Of a DNA stretch of 64,000 nt, positions 46,386 to 54,778 are shown in pieces. The notes beneath the pieces are model-generated. The model was not told the origin of the DNA, ran no database searches, and saw only the letters and a program-made list of their open reading frames with translations. The position numbers and the translations under genes are program-made. This stretch comes from CAZMRQ01 sp964568795. Lineage in GTDB: Bacteria > Pseudomonadota > Gammaproteobacteria > Comchoanobacterales > Comchoanobacteraceae. Where the stretch lies: NCBI GenBank assembly GCA_964568795.1, contig CAZMRQ010000001.1, forward strand, positions 1 to 64,000, written 5' to 3'. Each line of letters starts with the position of its first letter. Position 1 is the first letter of the stretch.

Positions 46386-47004
46386 AATCTGTGTTTTATT
46401 AGCAGAGAAATACCCGGAGGTAGAAACCGAACTGACTTATGGGAATCACTTTCAATTACTCGTAGCAGTTATATTGTCAGCTCAAGCCACTGACAAAAGT
46501 GTTAATTTAGTTACCGAGCCACTTTTTAAACAGATCAAAAACCCACAGCAGATGGTTGATTTTGGATATGAGCCTTTGGCTAATGCTATTCGATCCATTG
46601 GGCTGTGGCGTAACAAAGCAAAGAATGTTATTTCTATGTCTGAGGATCTTATCAGTAATTTTGGCAGTGAAGTCCCTTCTCAGCGTGAACAGTTATTAAC
46701 GCTTGCAGGTGTGGGAAGAAAAACAGCGAATGTTATTTTAAATGTGGCGTTTGGACAGCCGACAATTGCGGTTGATACCCATATTTTCCGGGTGTCAAAC
46801 CGCCTTGGCTTAGCTGTGGGTAAAACCCCAGATGCAGTAGAAAAAGTATTGGAAAAAGTGGTGCCTCAAGAATACAGAAAAGACATACATCTTTGGTTAA
46901 TTATGTGGGGACGTTCTATTTGCCGAGCAAGAAAGCCTCAGTGTGAGCAATGTCAGTTACGCCCGTTCTGTCGATACGGACAAAAAATCGCCAAGAAACG
47001 ATAG
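46363..47004 (+). CDS. nth: Endonuclease III, 213 aa
   Basis: DNA glycosylase/AP lyase for oxidised pyrimidines in base excision repair. The helix-hairpin-helix is LAGVGRKTANVILN with the catalytic Lys in GRKTAN; the catalytic Asp is in VDTHIFRVSNRL. The C-terminal 4Fe-4S ligands are C-x6-C-x2-C-x5-C (CRARKPQCEQCQLRPFC). Length is normal. ATG 46363 lies inside the end of rnfB. It ends 6 bases before the convergent 350-aa gene. Confidence 0.96.
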   Translation: MKQIIARKICVLLAEKYPEVETELTYGNHFQLLVAVILSAQATDKSVNLVTEPLFKQIKNPQQMVDFGYEPLANAIRSIGLWRNKAKNVISMSEDLISNFGSEVPSQREQLLTLAGVGRKTANVILNVAFGQPTIAVDTHIFRVSNRLGLAVGKTPDAVEKVLEKVVPQEYRKDIHLWLIMWGRSICRARKPQCEQCQLRPFCRYGQKIAKKR

Positions 47005-47010
47005 ATTCTA

Positions 47011-48063
47011 TCATGAGGGGAGATATGGTAAAGAAAGGCCTTTAGAAGGATATTCGTTGATTTGCCTCTCTGCTATAGCTCGAAGCTGAGGGCTATCTGT
47101 TTCTTCACCAGACGAACGGCGGGCGTTATAATAACAGACTTTAGGCACTAATTCATACTTCCTCTGTCTAAGGTTCTCCTTCATATGATTTTTTAAAAGA
47201 TTATTGAATTCCTCATTAGAAGGAATAAGAGTTGCTGCAAGTCTTTCTACTAGCTTATCAAGGGTAGGCGCCGTAAAAATACTGTCACGCAGGCTCATGC
47301 CATCAAAAGACGCCTCAATTTCTTTTTTTTGTTTCAGGGAAGCCTCTAACTGGGGTATGGCCAATTGCAATGCTTCATAACTTAGGTCTCTGTTCAAATG
47401 TAGTTGTGATTCCTCTATAGAACTCTCCTCTAATAGAAGATATAGCTCTTGTTTAAGAGCGAGTTCATCAAAATCAGGTTGTTCTTCAGTATTGAGGCCT
47501 GCTGCACTAGAAATTAGAGGGAACACTTCGGCACTAAATATATCTTTATTGACATTTTTTGCAATTATTTTTTGTATCCCTTCAATTTGTTTTATGCTTA
47601 ATCGTGAAAATAGAGATTCAGGTCTCGTTGTTACTAACTCGTGGATTTGCCTATAACTCATAAAATAGAGATCATCTCGTGATGTATTTTTCCACTGTAT
47701 GCTTTGCTTAACTTTCTGAAAATCTAGATTATCTCTTGCGAGTGGTCTCATTAGATTGTTTATCAGGAAGCTCCTGCGTTCTTGGTTTGTTTGCATAGAG
47801 TCCTTAACAAAGTGATAGGTGTAGTTGATAGCTGCATATACAAGGGGCAATAGAAGCATGCTTATGATTAGAATAATCGAAAGACTAGAAATCAAGCCTG
47901 CAATAAGAGCAAATGTATAATTTACAGCGAACAGAGCTGCGGTCTGTTCAGCGTTGATTAGTAGTTTTTCATAGATTTTTTCGGAAAGATTGCTTGAGTG
48001 TTTGTTAATTCTCTCCCATATCCATTCATAATGGGGTTGTGGCGTATTGTCTACTGTAGGCAT
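47011..48063 (-). CDS. ORFan with N-terminal membrane hairpin, 350 aa
   Basis: A soluble start of about 45 residues is followed by one long or two short hydrophobic segments (TFALIAGLISSLSIILIISMLLLPLVYA, residues about 50-78). A mostly helical, charged remainder with Glu/Gln/Leu-rich stretches follows and could form coiled coils. No family recognised. The ATG at 48063 has a weak purine-rich site upstream. It is tail-to-tail with nth with only 6 bases between the stops. Confidence 0.7.
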   Translation of the reverse strand: MPTVDNTPQPHYEWIWERINKHSSNLSEKIYEKLLINAEQTAALFAVNYTFALIAGLISSLSIILIISMLLLPLVYAAINYTYHFVKDSMQTNQERRSFLINNLMRPLARDNLDFQKVKQSIQWKNTSRDDLYFMSYRQIHELVTTRPESLFSRLSIKQIEGIQKIIAKNVNKDIFSAEVFPLISSAAGLNTEEQPDFDELALKQELYLLLEESSIEESQLHLNRDLSYEALQLAIPQLEASLKQKKEIEASFDGMSLRDSIFTAPTLDKLVERLAATLIPSNEEFNNLLKNHMKENLRQRKYELVPKVCYYNARRSSGEETDSPQLRAIAERQINEYPSKGLSLPYLPS

Positions 48064-48235
48064 AGTTCTGCACTCTTGTTATAATGACATTATAGGCGAT
48101 AATAAACCAAAAGATATTTTTTATTGAAAAAATGGAGAATATCAATGCGTTAAGACTGCTGCAGTATATTCATATATAGAGGTCGTTGACAAGTCGACAG
48201 ACCTGAACTACCTTAAAAGTAAACCGAGAAGGCAA

Positions 48236-48676
48236 ATGATTAGTAGAACGGCTCTCATTCTATCTTTGATAGGGCAGCTAGCTCAAGCAGGGCAGCTAGC
48301 TATTAGAAATGAGTCACATTGCGTGCTTGTACATCAATTTCAATTGAAGCAAAAGATGTCATCCTTCATCTTTCCTCAGTCGATTACGGCATTTAGTGAA
48401 AGCAAGGCCACTATGGAATTAGAAACATCCATGTTTGATAGTGGTTTGGGCGCATCTGGGATTGTAGAGTACAGGGCCGAGTGTTTTGATGATCAAAATG
48501 CTGGAGTCTTGATCATATATGCTAACGCTGTTGATAGTCATCATGGCACTGATTTGGAGATATCCAAGGATTGGCAGCCAAGAAAAAAAGATTTAGTGGT
48601 TGTTCCGTCAAACCCTCGTATAGGAAGGTTTAAAGATGGAATTCTGAGGATTTCCCTTAAAAACATCAAGATATAA
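48236..48676 (+). CDS. Small secreted protein, 146 aa
   Basis: A classical signal peptide (MISRTALILSLIGQLAQA, cleavage after AQA) is followed by a beta-rich mature part of about 128 residues (LAIRNESHCVLVHQFQL; GVLIIYANAVDSHHGTDLEI) ending in basic KNIKI. The ATG at 48236 has AGAAGG 4 bases upstream. The general build, a small exported beta-sandwich, recalls aegerolysin- or pore-former-like folds, but no signature supports that. A hairpin followed by T's lies 55 bases downstream. Confidence 0.65.
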   Translation: MISRTALILSLIGQLAQAGQLAIRNESHCVLVHQFQLKQKMSSFIFPQSITAFSESKATMELETSMFDSGLGASGIVEYRAECFDDQNAGVLIIYANAVDSHHGTDLEISKDWQPRKKDLVVVPSNPRIGRFKDGILRISLKNIKI

Positions 48677-48730
48677 TAATGACAAGTCTAGCTGGCAGCC
48701 CCCATGGCAGGACACAGAGTTTCTTTAATT

Positions 48731-48753
48731 AAGGAACCCAATGGGGTCCTTTT
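48731..48753 (+). terminator. Candidate Rho-independent terminator
   Basis: AAGGAACCC-AAT-GGGGTCCTT forms a 9-bp stem with one mismatch and a short loop, followed by TTTT. It lies 55 bases after the stop at 48676. One of the very few intrinsic-terminator-like structures in the window. Confidence 0.5.
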
Positions 48754-48756
48754 GAA

Positions 48757-49017
48757 GTGCTGGGAGTGTTTGATTCAGATCTGCCTCAGAGTGAGAGACT
48801 ATATGAGGAGGCCTATGAAATTTCTGAACAGGATGCTCGCCCTTCATCATGCTAGTCGGTATAACTAGTTGGAAGAAGTGTGTATTATGAATACTTCTAT
48901 GATGGAATAAACCCAGATGAACATGGAAGATCTTCTAGGTGAGTTGCTAGTGCTATGTACTGGTCTTGTCGATTCATCCATTGGCAGAGGTGTGTAACTC
49001 AATTAGAAATTTAGAGT
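48757..49017 (+). pseudogene. Decayed coding remnant in the 48.7-49.3 kb gap
   Basis: Between 48677 and 49331 no intact gene is seen. The plus strand reads as protein-like pieces broken by stops: GVFDSDLPQSERLYEEAYEI then SEQDARPSSC up to a TAG near 48858, and VYYEYFYDGINPDEHGRSSR near 48885-48945 before a TGA. This is the pattern expected of a degraded gene. No family was recognised. The remainder up to 49331 is AT-rich and holds nothing further that I can support. Confidence 0.35.
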
Positions 49018-49331
49018 CGTCCTATTCCCCCACTTTTTTTATGACAGAAAAAAGCGGTCTTATTCTGAGATGTGTCTATAATATGTGCCTATAGACTTAT
49101 TATAACATTTACCTTCTAAATCTATCAGTGCGAAAACCAGTTTTCATTTTCATCTTGATCTTGCCATCTGCAGAGCAGGCTGCTACGATACTGTCACAGT
49201 TATGAGAACAGAGGTCATGATAAGGCATCTAGATACATGTGACTCAGTAGAAAAAGTAGAAAAAACTTTTCAAAATGTATTTCAGTCCATAGCTAGCGTC
49301 ACAGTTATAACTAAGAAAAGAAGGAAAGAGA

Positions 49332-52300
49332 GTGTTAGATAGTATTTTTCTTGAGAAATTTGTGGAGTGCGTGTTGGCTCTCGCTAGTATAAACATTTGT
49401 AGATATTTTTATGCGAGAAATAGAGATGCTGAATATGCAGGTGCTTTTTTGTTGTGGTATATTACCTCGTATCTAACTGTGTCAGTGATATGGAATTTGC
49501 AAGTTTTTTTTCAGATTTATATATACCATAATATGGCTATTATTAGCTTAGGTGTCATGAGTGTATTCTTGCTTTCCTTTTCTTTAGTATACAAGGTTCC
49601 CTCTGAGCTTTATTGTAGCTTTCTTCTCCTGTGTGTGGGGTTTTTCTGTGTGCCTGAGTATCTGTTTGTCTTTTTTTTAGTTTTAGCTCAAATGGCAGTG
49701 CATACGGCCCTTGCGACGATATTTTGGCATAACTATAGGAGCGAACAGATGTTAGTGATGGTGCGAGAGATGACTTACATTATTCGTCTTATTCACTCTT
49801 ATTTGAATGGCTTGTTCCAAGCGTATGAGGCATTGAAGACAAAATATTTTACAAGACTTGAAGATGCAAGGACTTTTGTGTTCAGGATGACTCAATCTAT
49901 ATGTGTCATTTGTGCCGTTACTCTGAATATTCCTCACGTATCAGTTTTTATGAATATAACAATGGGCTTTTGGATGATTCTTAGTGTGTATGAGCACAAA
50001 AAAGTGGTGGGTCTTACCAAAAAAATAATGCAGCCACTTCTATTTGGATTGTTTGTATTTGCGCCTAGTGTTAACCAGGCTATTGGAATAGGTTTAGTGT
50101 GGTATATTCAGTTATTCACGTTTACCCTTTCCAATCACACTTTATTCACTAATCATTACAAAGCAATTTTCAAGAGGGGGCTGAGGAAAACCACCTTTTG
50201 TATTGGCACCATTAACTCTGGCGTTCGTAACATTTTCAAGTATGTGATATTAAGAATAAAGCTTCTTTTGGACAAGTTGTTACAAAAAGGCAATGAAAAA
50301 GTCTATTGGATTGGAGTATCAGCTCTACACAATAATCAAGAAGGGCAATGGGAAGATAGCAGAAAGAAAAAATTTGATCACTCGTATGACCGTTTAGTTC
50401 CTCTATGGCGCTATGTAGAGAGGCATCAACCACAGTCAGCTCAATATACAATCAATAGTGCCGATTATGAGTTCCAGCCATCGTATCATTTGCAGAGAAG
50501 AGAGGAATATCCACTCAGGTTTGATGTGGAGGGTGAGGGAATACAAGATAGAGTTCAAGAGACTCTGATTAATAGGATTCATAAAACTATGTGTGTCTTT
50601 GGCTTCCTGAGACATAATTTAAGACTAACGCTGGATAGTGATTTGCGTGAAGGTGAACAGGAAAAGGAGCAAGAGTCTGACGATCGAGTACGTGATTTAT
50701 GGAACACTTTAAGGATAGAACTGCCATTTATGCTCCCTAAATGCAGTATAAATGATATTAGTGAGCAAAATAGGGCCCAATTCATCGCGGATTTATCAAA
50801 TGAAGGAATTGAGCAAGATGCATTCATGACGTGCGTTAATCCATCTTCAAAGGAGCAGAGGGAGCACGGTGATAGAGAAGTTCCAGATGGATTGCTTAAG
50901 TATAAGGTTGAGATGATAAGAAATTCTTTGGACAGGCGCAAAGACTGGGATGAGATTGAGGCGCTATCTGAAGGGGGAGCAACTAAACTTAAAGAGATAC
51001 TTATTGAGTTGGTGTCAAACAGACTGACGTTTCATTCGTTGTCATATCTTGAAGCGTTACGAGTTTGCGGGCAACTCCTTGATTATATTGATGCAGTGGT
51101 GATTGATTTCTGCAAGGAAAGGGGTGATTTGCAATCTTTACTTCAAGAAGAGACGCAAGATTCTAAGAGTGTATTCGATTTTTTAAAACCGTGTTTTGAA
51201 AAAGAATCAAATAATAACAACACAAGAAAAATCGAGGATCTAAATACTGTTCTATCGCCAATATTCGGAAAAATAATGTCGGCAAGTGTGACTAGATGTG
51301 GTCATAGAATTTACAGGGAAATCATGGATTTTATAAAACTTTTATCTACCACAGAGGCGGTTCAAAAAGATTGTGTGATTGTGGATAAAAATCCTATTAG
51401 TTGTCGAGTAGAGGAGGTCTTACGCATACATAGGGCAAATTATTTAGAGGAATATTTAAGAAAATATCAAGCAAGCTTTCCTCAGATGCCTTATCTAGAT
51501 ACACAGCCTACACATGCTAACAACTATACCAAGCTTATCGGAGGCTATCTATTTGGGGCCACAAATAGGGAGGAAGAAACAGATAGGTATGTTGTAGGTC
51601 CTGCTCTTGCGAATCATATAAAGAAAAACATGGATATGCCATCTGTTCAGCAAGAATATGCAGACCGCTTTTCTATTGATGATTTGGCATTGGAACTTTC
51701 TTTGTCTTTCTTGGGTGAAAAGGGTCGTTCTGGGCAAGACCTAGAGAACTATTTTAGAGCTGTGTTTGGGGCGAACTATAATCGGATTGTAAGTGGAGAT
51801 GACCAGTCAGAGCAACCTGTCTTCCCCAGGTATCGATATCAAGGTGCAGCCCAGTTCTATTATGATAATCAAAAGAGGGACACAGCTGCTTTGACAAATG
51901 GTGTATTGACTATCAAAAAACATGCTCCCACACTCTCTAAGCTAAATTTAGCACTATGGGTCTCTAATCATGAAGTTCTACAAGAAGAAATATCAAGATT
52001 TAGCGAACAAATTAATCCGTTATTGACACAAAATAGGGCAATTTTGATCGATCACGTATGGTTATATGATGAAAACGAAGAATATCAGAAAAAGTGTATT
52101 GAGACATACAAACAGCAAACTCAACATAGTTTTAACGGCAATTTTCAAGAGAAACTTTGTTTGGCTAAGTGGGTAGTGACAAATGCAGAGACTACGTGCT
52201 GTCAGGAATTAAGTGCATTGCGTGCAAGAAAGATCTCTCCGTTGTCTCAGGAGGCTAATGTTTGTTATTCTAATCTGCAGAGCGATGAGGAACATGCGAG

Positions 52301-53030
52301 GTATTGGATAATAATCAAGCTGAACAAGCTCTTTGAAGCAAAGGTAAATCTCTCCTTTAACAGAGAGATGGCTAAACAACAGATTGATCAAGAGCAGTTG
52401 GGAGATGATCAGTTTGATTTGCGGCGTCTTTTCATTGAAGGTCCGAAGGGGGAGAGAGTGTGTTCATGGCATGATTTATTCAAGTCCTATTCAAATCATG
52501 ACGCGCATGCAGACAGTAAGAAAGCGGCAGGCATGGCACTTAAACTGATATTAGCTTTAGAGGGTGTGATTCAGTTAAAGAGTGGAACGGTTAAAAAGTG
52601 TTATAAAATTATCTCCAATATAAAAGATTTGTTAGGCCTGTCCCTGCGTTCTATTTCTAAAAAGATAGTCGGCATTATATGTGATGCCTTCAGTCTTTTG
52701 GTGCATATATACACAGCACCAGTATTCGTGTCTGCGCGACTTTGTTATCAAATCTTTACTGGAGTCAAGAGGCATTGTTATGATTATGCGTACTCTTTTG
52801 CGACGGTCTTGAAGAAAAAAGCAAAACACGTCTGTGATGTGAGCATTTTTCCCATTTTTAATAAATACTCCAAGATGTTAAACCCTTCAATCACTCATGG
52901 GTCAGTTCCTGCAAGGTTTTTCAAGGTTCTTTCTCAGGCAAGGAAAACAGGTGCTTTATTTCCTCAGGTACTGAATGTTCTTTTCCGCAGAGCTAGCAAA
53001 GAGAGAAACAGTGCTGGCATGGAAGTCTAA
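49332..53030 (+). CDS. Giant polytopic ORFan membrane protein, 1232 aa
   Basis: The first ~260 residues hold about six to seven hydrophobic segments (for example FLLWYITSYLTVSVIWNL; YLFVFFLVLAQMAVHTALAT; PLLFGLFVFAPSVNQAIGIG). A soluble, charged region of some 800 residues without a recognised domain follows, and the C-terminal 120 residues are again partly hydrophobic and strongly basic. Cysteines and Asp/Glu runs are common, with no protease, kinase or ankyrin signature. The start is GTG 49332 with AAGGA upstream; there is no ATG candidate near. It stands alone. It is not similar to the other giants as far as I can see by eye. Confidence 0.75.
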   Translation: MLDSIFLEKFVECVLALASINICRYFYARNRDAEYAGAFLLWYITSYLTVSVIWNLQVFFQIYIYHNMAIISLGVMSVFLLSFSLVYKVPSELYCSFLLLCVGFFCVPEYLFVFFLVLAQMAVHTALATIFWHNYRSEQMLVMVREMTYIIRLIHSYLNGLFQAYEALKTKYFTRLEDARTFVFRMTQSICVICAVTLNIPHVSVFMNITMGFWMILSVYEHKKVVGLTKKIMQPLLFGLFVFAPSVNQAIGIGLVWYIQLFTFTLSNHTLFTNHYKAIFKRGLRKTTFCIGTINSGVRNIFKYVILRIKLLLDKLLQKGNEKVYWIGVSALHNNQEGQWEDSRKKKFDHSYDRLVPLWRYVERHQPQSAQYTINSADYEFQPSYHLQRREEYPLRFDVEGEGIQDRVQETLINRIHKTMCVFGFLRHNLRLTLDSDLREGEQEKEQESDDRVRDLWNTLRIELPFMLPKCSINDISEQNRAQFIADLSNEGIEQDAFMTCVNPSSKEQREHGDREVPDGLLKYKVEMIRNSLDRRKDWDEIEALSEGGATKLKEILIELVSNRLTFHSLSYLEALRVCGQLLDYIDAVVIDFCKERGDLQSLLQEETQDSKSVFDFLKPCFEKESNNNNTRKIEDLNTVLSPIFGKIMSASVTRCGHRIYREIMDFIKLLSTTEAVQKDCVIVDKNPISCRVEEVLRIHRANYLEEYLRKYQASFPQMPYLDTQPTHANNYTKLIGGYLFGATNREEETDRYVVGPALANHIKKNMDMPSVQQEYADRFSIDDLALELSLSFLGEKGRSGQDLENYFRAVFGANYNRIVSGDDQSEQPVFPRYRYQGAAQFYYDNQKRDTAALTNGVLTIKKHAPTLSKLNLALWVSNHEVLQEEISRFSEQINPLLTQNRAILIDHVWLYDENEEYQKKCIETYKQQTQHSFNGNFQEKLCLAKWVVTNAETTCCQELSALRARKISPLSQEANVCYSNLQSDEEHARYWIIIKLNKLFEAKVNLSFNREMAKQQIDQEQLGDDQFDLRRLFIEGPKGERVCSWHDLFKSYSNHDAHADSKKAAGMALKLILALEGVIQLKSGTVKKCYKIISNIKDLLGLSLRSISKKIVGIICDAFSLLVHIYTAPVFVSARLCYQIFTGVKRHCYDYAYSFATVLKKKAKHVCDVSIFPIFNKYSKMLNPSITHGSVPARFFKVLSQARKTGALFPQVLNVLFRRASKERNSAGMEV

Positions 53031-53072
53031 TATCAGCTATCATAATCGACAGAAAGATGATGGGTTCAGAAT

Positions 53073-53390
53073 GTGGCTATGTACAAGCTTGAGTTTTATG
53101 TGCCAGAGGATGATTTACAGGCTGTGAAAGAGGCGGTGTTTGCTGCCGGTGCAGGGCATATAGGGCAATACCGGAAGTGTGCTTGGCAAACTCTTGGACA
53201 GGGGCAATTTTTTGCTGACACAAAGGCCCACCCTGCTGTGGGAAAGCATGAGAAGTTAACAGAGATTTTGGAAGTAAAGGTCGAATGCGTTGTGCAAAAA
53301 AGCTGTCTTAAGGCTGTGCTTGAGTCGTTGAAGTTAGCTCATCCCTATGAAGAGGTTGCCTATACTTACTGGCCTGTGAATAAGGATTAA
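53073..53390 (+). CDS. NIF3/YqfO C-terminal-domain-like protein, 105 aa
   Basis: The compact sequence (MYKLEFYVPEDDLQAVKEAV ... GHIGQYRKCAW ... HPYEEVAYTYWPV) follows the pattern of the CutA/PII-like domain found inserted in YqfO-type NIF3 proteins and as a stand-alone protein of about 100 residues in gammaproteobacteria. Function is unknown; binding of small ligands or metals is presumed from the fold. GTG 53073 has GGG 8 bases upstream; ATG 53079 is a good alternative. It lies 2 bases before trkH. Confidence 0.8.
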   Translation: MAMYKLEFYVPEDDLQAVKEAVFAAGAGHIGQYRKCAWQTLGQGQFFADTKAHPAVGKHEKLTEILEVKVECVVQKSCLKAVLESLKLAHPYEEVAYTYWPVNKD

Positions 53391-53392
53391 TT

Positions 53393-54775
53393 GTGTTCTA
53401 TTATTTAGGCATCATCTTTTTATTTTACTCAGTTATTATAGCATCACCGTTGTTGGTGGCTTTGTTATTCACTGAGTCAATACCGATGACATGGGCAGGA
53501 TGCGTTGTTGTCTATGGTCTTTTTTCCTTTATTCTTATCTTTAATAATAAAAAGTCGCTGCATTTTCGCTCATCGATATCTCTTGTTTTAGTAGCATGGT
53601 TTTCATTGTCACTTGCTGCTGCGGTGCCACTTTGGTTGGACCCTTATACCAATATGTCATTTGTACAGGCATGGTTTGAAAGCACCTCTGGGCTAACAAC
53701 AACAGGTTCTTCTATAGTTGCTAGCTTAGCAGGTTGGCCTCACTATCTTGTTTTTTACCACCAGTTATTGCAATATATTGGTGGTTTGGGTATATTGGTT
53801 TTGGTGATGACTGTATTGCCAATGGCAGGTTCTGGCGCCTTAGCATTTTTCAGGTCTCAGGTTCAGGGTTCTGTTATTGATGATAAGTTCATGCCGCGTT
53901 TTCGAGATGTGGCTAATTGGCTATTAGGGCTTTATTTGATTATTACTGTATGTGCATGTGGGGCATACATGGCAGTGGGGATGCCTGTATTTGATGCGCT
54001 TTGTTTTACTTTTTCTACAATTTCTACAGGTGGGTTTGTTTTCGAGTCAGATTGGCTATATCATCCTGGATGCCAGTGGGTTAGTACCGTCGTTATGCTG
54101 ATTTCTGCAACGGGATTTAAGCTTCATTTCTTAGCATTGAAGCAAAAGTCATTGAAGTATTATTTTGAAAATGATGAATTCAAACAATGGTGGTGGGCTA
54201 TTGCAGTTGTTTGCCTCATAGTTTGGTTAGATTATGAATTACACCATAGTGGGAAGTCATTTCTACCACTAATTTTTCAAGTAGTGTCTTTAATGAGTTC
54301 AACAGGTTACATGTTAAAATCTGGGTGGACTTTAGATAAACTGATGCTGGTATGCTTGATTATTTTAGGGTATGTGGGGGGTTGTAGTGGCTCTACATCG
54401 AGTGGAATCAAGTGGGAGAGAATAGCGGTGGTGAGAAAAGTTATGGTTGATGCGTTGCACCGTATTCTGCATCCCCATCAAGTTATTGGAGATCATCCAA
54501 GGACGCGCATTATCCCTCAAGTGCTCGCCTATTTTATATTGCTTTTCTGTACGGTATGCGTAGTGTCATTGCTGTTTTACAGCAGTGGGTTGTCAATGGC
54601 TCAATCGGTCAGTGTTGCGTGGGCAACCACGACTAATTTAGGTGCAACAATCGATGTTCATTTTCATTTATTTAATGCTTTACAAGCGCAGATAGCTACC
54701 TGGGCTATGTTAATTGGACGAGTCGAGTGTATTACTTTCTACATTGTTTTTATGCGGCAATTTTGGTGGAGATAG
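53393..54775 (+). CDS. trkH: Potassium uptake protein TrkH, 460 aa
   Basis: Membrane subunit of the Trk potassium channel. The four P-loop repeats are visible, for example ESTSGLTTTGSSI (filter 1), TFSTISTGGF (filter 2), SLMSSTGY (filter 3) and ATTTNLGAT (filter 4), along with GCSGSTSSGIK (membrane loop). The regulatory TrkA is not in the window. Start GTG 53393 with AAGGA upstream. Slightly shorter than E. coli TrkH (483 aa). It is followed after 3 bases by polA. Confidence 0.93.
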   Translation: MFYYLGIIFLFYSVIIASPLLVALLFTESIPMTWAGCVVVYGLFSFILIFNNKKSLHFRSSISLVLVAWFSLSLAAAVPLWLDPYTNMSFVQAWFESTSGLTTTGSSIVASLAGWPHYLVFYHQLLQYIGGLGILVLVMTVLPMAGSGALAFFRSQVQGSVIDDKFMPRFRDVANWLLGLYLIITVCACGAYMAVGMPVFDALCFTFSTISTGGFVFESDWLYHPGCQWVSTVVMLISATGFKLHFLALKQKSLKYYFENDEFKQWWWAIAVVCLIVWLDYELHHSGKSFLPLIFQVVSLMSSTGYMLKSGWTLDKLMLVCLIILGYVGGCSGSTSSGIKWERIAVVRKVMVDALHRILHPHQVIGDHPRTRIIPQVLAYFILLFCTVCVVSLLFYSSGLSMAQSVSVAWATTTNLGATIDVHFHLFNALQAQIATWAMLIGRVECITFYIVFMRQFWWR

Positions 54776-54778
54776 CAG

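Noticed and set aside
48236..48676. Aegerolysin or pore-forming toxin
   Set aside because: Only a general beta-rich exported build is visible; no signature residues, so no such name was given.
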